Assembly: GCA_016296655.1 (NCBI GenBank)
Contig: JAEDIW010000075.1
Coordinates: forward strand, 1 to 7,859
Source: Treponema sp.
Lineage (GTDB): Bacteria; Spirochaetota; Spirochaetia; Treponematales; Treponemataceae
Direction: 5' to 3'
Length of the DNA: 7,859 nt
Shown here: one piece after another, positions 5,925 to 7,859 of the stretch
Layout: each line of letters begins with the position of its first letter
How positions within the stretch are numbered: position 1 is the stretch's first letter
Made by a program: the position numbers and the translations under genes
The notes under the pieces: model-generated
What the model saw: only the letters and a program-made list of their open reading frames with translations
Told to the model about the DNA's origin: nothing
Databases searched by the model: none

Positions 5925-6547
5925 GAAAAGTTCCCTTCTTGTATTCCTTCCATCACATCCAGGAAATGCTCATTATATTTTTCATACCGCTTCAAAATAT
6001 CCGCTTCGTGCATCAGCTCCTGGCACTTAAAAAACTGGCACTTGCTCCAAGGTTCAGGACACCCAGAGCGATACACACAGTTAGGCACACAAACCTCACC
6101 AACAGCCTGAAGAAGAGGTTCAGCGCTAAGCATCAATTGCTTCTTCACCAAAGCCGCAATCTGCCGGGTTTTCTTTTCCGCACAAGCACAAAGCCTTTTT
6201 CTCATCATCAAAATCAAAGCCTGCGGATTGTAAAAAGCCGTGTACATAATCAGCGCATTAGGATCCCGCGGTTTACCGCCGTTCAAGTCTGGCCGTGAAC
6301 TCTGCACAAAATGCCGCGGATGCTTGTCCGTATGCCGCACAAATTGCGCAATAGCAGATTTATCCATCTCTTCAAAACGCAAGCAAAGCTGAATAGTCTC
6401 AATGGGCGTGTGTTCCGCAATCAGCCACTTCATCCAGTCTTTTTTTGAAAACACCCTAAAATCAGAATGCTTTCCACGGCAAGTAAAAGCTGCAGACAGC
6501 AAATCCACTTCAGGGTATTTATTGCAAATATCAATATAGATTTTCAT
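5921..6547 (-). CDS. ThyX-like (flavin-dependent thymidylate synthase fold) protein
   Basis: ThyX makes dTMP from dUMP using FAD and methylene-tetrahydrofolate. Residues 45-72 follow the ThyX core: EHTPIETIQLCLRF (H-x-P-h-E then alternating hydrophobics), then AIAQFVRH. The signature continues RHTDKHPRHFVQSSR (71-85), comparable to the ThyX RHR...S.R motif. However, the third residue is T, not R, and the spacing to S.R is two residues longer. A Cys-rich stretch with C153, C157, C163, C170 and C175 follows, ending near CQFFKC. Length (208 aa) fits. Catalytic competence is doubtful; a divergent or repurposed ThyX is possible. Its ATG overlaps the dUTPase stop as TAATG, and the adjacent dUTPase, which supplies dUMP, supports a pyrimidine role. 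Confidence 0.65.
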   Translation of the reverse strand: MKIYIDICNKYPEVDLLSAAFTCRGKHSDFRVFSKKDWMKWLIAEHTPIETIQLCLRFEEMDKSAIAQFVRHTDKHPRHFVQSSRPDLNGGKPRDPNALIMYTAFYNPQALILMMRKRLCACAEKKTRQIAALVKKQLMLSAEPLLQAVGEVCVPNCVYRSGCPEPWSKCQFFKCQELMHEADILKRYEKYNEHFLDVMEGIQEGNFS

Positions 6548-6999
6548 TATTTCCCAGTGCTCCCAAAACCGCCTTCACCACGAACAGTTTCGCTAAGCTC
6601 TTCAACCTGTTCAAATTCCATGCGATAAACCGGCTGCAACTTTATCTGGCAGATTCTTTCATGCTTTTCAATTTTCAATTCATTGATGGAATCAAGATTA
6701 AACACGTTGGCAAAAAGTTGACCTCTGTAGTCGCAATCAATTTCCCCATGAACAACAAGCCCATTTTTCTTATGCGCAAAAGAAGAACGAGGCTAAATCA
6801 CAACTTCATAACCTTCAGGAATCTCAATGGCAAATCCCAACGGAACAAGGCATCCTGAATGAGGCGGAATCTTTATTTCATCCGCCGCAATATTGCAGAA
6901 ACAATCGGCACACGCAGCACCAGCAGTCTTATACACCGGCATCTTACCACCGGGAAATAATTTAATTTTTACATTCTTCAAAAAAAAATCTTTACCCAT
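6547..6999 (-). pseudogene. dut: Trimeric dUTPase interrupted by an in-frame TAG at codon 69
   Basis: dUTPase hydrolyses dUTP to dUMP, keeping uracil out of DNA and feeding thymidylate synthesis. Read through the TAG at 6795-6793, the frame is 150 codons, normal for the trimeric family, with all five motifs. These are motif 1 AGAACADC (26-33), motif 2 PRSSFAHK (70-77), motif 3 GEIDCDYRGQL (85-95, catalytic D88), motif 4 HERICQIKL (113-121) and motif 5 RGEGGFGSTGK (140-150). The TAG sits exactly before PRSS, where homologues have a variable residue, so no bases are lost or gained. The true end (TAA 6549-6547) overlaps the next ATG as TAATG. GGAG lies nine bases before ATG 6999. Nonsense mutation, sequencing error, suppression or TAG recoding are all open. 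If TAG stops, only 68 residues without the active site are made. Confidence 0.92.
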
Positions 7000-7028
7000 T
7001 TTTCTATTCTCCTCTTCCGCCTCATTTT

Positions 7029-7748
7029 CTAAATTGCCTGACTTTCCATAAGTGTATCAATCTTTTCACTTAATGATTCCATGCTGTCATCGTATTTTGC
7101 CCGCAAAGAACTAAGTTCATTGACAACATGATCCTTTGCACCACCAATAGCACGGCTCAAAAGGTCGCGCATGTATTCGATAATTTTCTGCCGGCATCCA
7201 TCAGGATTTGCCATAACCATAGCCACTATCTGATCCGCTCCAGCTTCCGGCACATCCAGAACACGGCTTGCCTGTTGCTGCTGAAATCCAAAGAGCCGGG
7301 CAATGACAAAATCACGCGGCAAAAGTTGCAGCCTTTTTTCCTGTAGTCTTTGATTTTTCTCTTCAATGGTGACAAGATCTTTTTGAAGCTTCACAAATTT
7401 GTCTATCCCATCCATGGATCCAAACTTGCGAACAATTTCACCCAGTGTCATGTTCTGCAAATCAGCTGCAGACATATTCCCACTAGATTCAATGTTATCA
7501 ATGAGGTTATTTGCTGTTATTTCAGCCTGTTGAGAAATTTCTTGTTTTTGTTTTTGTAAAAATGCCTCAGTTGCAGCATCTTGCTTCAGCTTCTGCTGGT
7601 GCTTGTCCAAATATGCCCTGTTAATAGGGTTATCCGTGTCCAATTTCCCCGCAGAGTTCAAAACAAGAGTCCTAGACTTCAGCTTCCCGTTAATTGATTG
7701 CCTGGAAACGAAAGCCTGTCTAGCAAATTCAGCTGGTGTAACTTCCAT
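7029..7748 (-). CDS. Putative terminase small subunit / HTH DNA-binding protein
   Basis: The N-terminal region (about 1-50) reads as a winged-helix or HTH: TPAEFARQAFVSRQSINGKL, then LNSAGKLDTDNPINRAYL. This resembles the DNA-recognition domain of small terminase subunits (Nu1-like) that bind the packaging site. The middle is Gln/Lys-rich and helical (about 50-90). Residues 125-145 and the last 30 residues are further coiled-coil candidates that would suit ring assembly. Length (239 aa) is above the usual 150-200. No good ribosome site precedes ATG 7748, and an in-frame TAA lies seven codons upstream, so the start is only the best available. It ends with TAG (7031-7029). It is the first gene of the visible operon, about 4 kb from the large subunit, so a regulator is an alternative. 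Confidence 0.65.
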   Translation of the reverse strand: MEVTPAEFARQAFVSRQSINGKLKSRTLVLNSAGKLDTDNPINRAYLDKHQQKLKQDAATEAFLQKQKQEISQQAEITANNLIDNIESSGNMSAADLQNMTLGEIVRKFGSMDGIDKFVKLQKDLVTIEEKNQRLQEKRLQLLPRDFVIARLFGFQQQQASRVLDVPEAGADQIVAMVMANPDGCRQKIIEYMRDLLSRAIGGAKDHVVNELSSLRAKYDDSMESLSEKIDTLMESQAI

Positions 7749-7755
7749 GATGGAA
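7743..7755. repeat. Short inverted repeat over the start codon of the 239-aa gene
   Basis: TTCCAT-G-ATGGAA is a perfect six-base inverted repeat with a one-base centre, spanning ATG 7748-7746. A one-base loop makes an RNA hairpin unlikely; a dimeric repressor site or simple chance are the alternatives. Confidence 0.3.
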
Positions 7756-7800
7756 AGTGTAAAGCCTTACAATCAACTTTGCTATTTACTAACAAGATTT

Positions 7801-7834
7801 TGTCAACTTATGTAAAGACCTAACTCACAAGTGA
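7801..7834 (-). promoter_or_regulatory. Upstream leader with a -35-like box and an inverted repeat
   Basis: The 111 bases before the 239-aa gene contain no ORF I can support. On the minus strand a perfect TTGACA (7806-7801) is present, but no convincing -10 box lies 16-18 bases further on. TCAC-AA-GTGA (7825-7834) is a four-base inverted repeat that could be an operator half-site pair. The GC-rich end (7838-7853) contrasts with the rest. A promoter for the leftward operon is expected here or beyond the window, but the evidence is weak. Confidence 0.2.
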
Positions 7835-7859
7835 CAAGCCGCGCCCGTCGCCGAATAAT

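Larger units (their letters stand above)
884..7859 (-). mobile_element. Tailed-phage or prophage segment, leftward operon
   Basis: Twelve minus-strand genes run head to tail with overlaps or very short gaps. They include a terminase large subunit, dUTPase, ThyX-like protein, Dam, DUF3310 and a packaging-type HTH protein, a combination typical of phage genomes. The left edge is set by the terminator at 839-883 and by the sharp shift to AT-rich rightward genes. The right edge lies outside the window. No integrase, attachment site, portal, capsid or tail gene is visible, so integration state and completeness cannot be judged here. Confidence 0.8.

Noticed and set aside
7029..7031. Treating TAG as a sense codon across the whole window (code 15)
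   Set aside because: Two genes end naturally at TAG next to the following ribosome site or a terminator, and no conserved gene other than dut contains one. It is kept only as a minor alternative for dut.
7749..7859. A tRNA or attachment site at the GC-rich window end
   Set aside because: No cloverleaf or CCA-type 3' end can be formed from the visible bases, and no matching direct repeat was seen at the left boundary.

Overview
The window looks like one edge of a tailed-phage genome or prophage next to a short, compositionally different two- or three-gene block. The phage part covers about 884-7859 and is transcribed entirely leftward (minus strand). It encodes a GpA/lambda-type terminase large subunit, a probable DNA-packaging small subunit or HTH protein, a dUTPase, a ThyX-like protein, a DUF3310 protein, a D12-class adenine methyltransferase (Dam), and several small accessory proteins. 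The host cannot be named from the sequence. The AT-rich composition and GGAG-type ribosome sites suit a low-GC bacterium such as a Firmicute or a treponeme-like spirochaete, but this is only a guess.

Layout on the plus strand: the tail of an upstream ORF (to 44), a 130-aa protein with an internal duplication (41-433) and a 119-aa protein with a four-cysteine cluster (434-793). All three are extremely AT-rich (about 22% GC in a sampled line). A long perfect hairpin with a T-run (839-883) then separates them from the convergent phage operon and can terminate transcription in both directions.

Layout on the minus strand, in transcription order: packaging/HTH protein (7748-7029), dUTPase (6999-6547, interrupted by an in-frame TAG), ThyX-like protein (6547-5921), an untabulated 58-aa NUMOD1-like protein starting at GTG (5924-5748), DUF3310 (5736-5446), Dam with a tandem-repeat insert (5468-4518), DUF551-like protein (4508-4140), small CxxC protein (4153-3881), coiled-coil protein (3884-3480), unknown 126-aa protein (3463-3083), terminase large subunit (3078-1081) and a 66-aa protein (1084-884). 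Genes are packed with ATGA, GTGA and TAATG junctions, as expected of one polycistronic message.

Functionally, dUTPase and the ThyX-like protein point to control of dUTP/dTMP pools, Dam to modification of phage DNA, and the terminase to packaging. The strongest oddities are four. The dUTPase reading frame has all five family motifs but is split by a single TAG codon. The Dam carries six perfect 9-bp repeats in its variable region, where slippage would change protein length without breaking the frame. The terminase large subunit is followed by only one tiny gene and a terminator, with no portal. The two terminase candidates are separated by about 4 kb of accessory genes.
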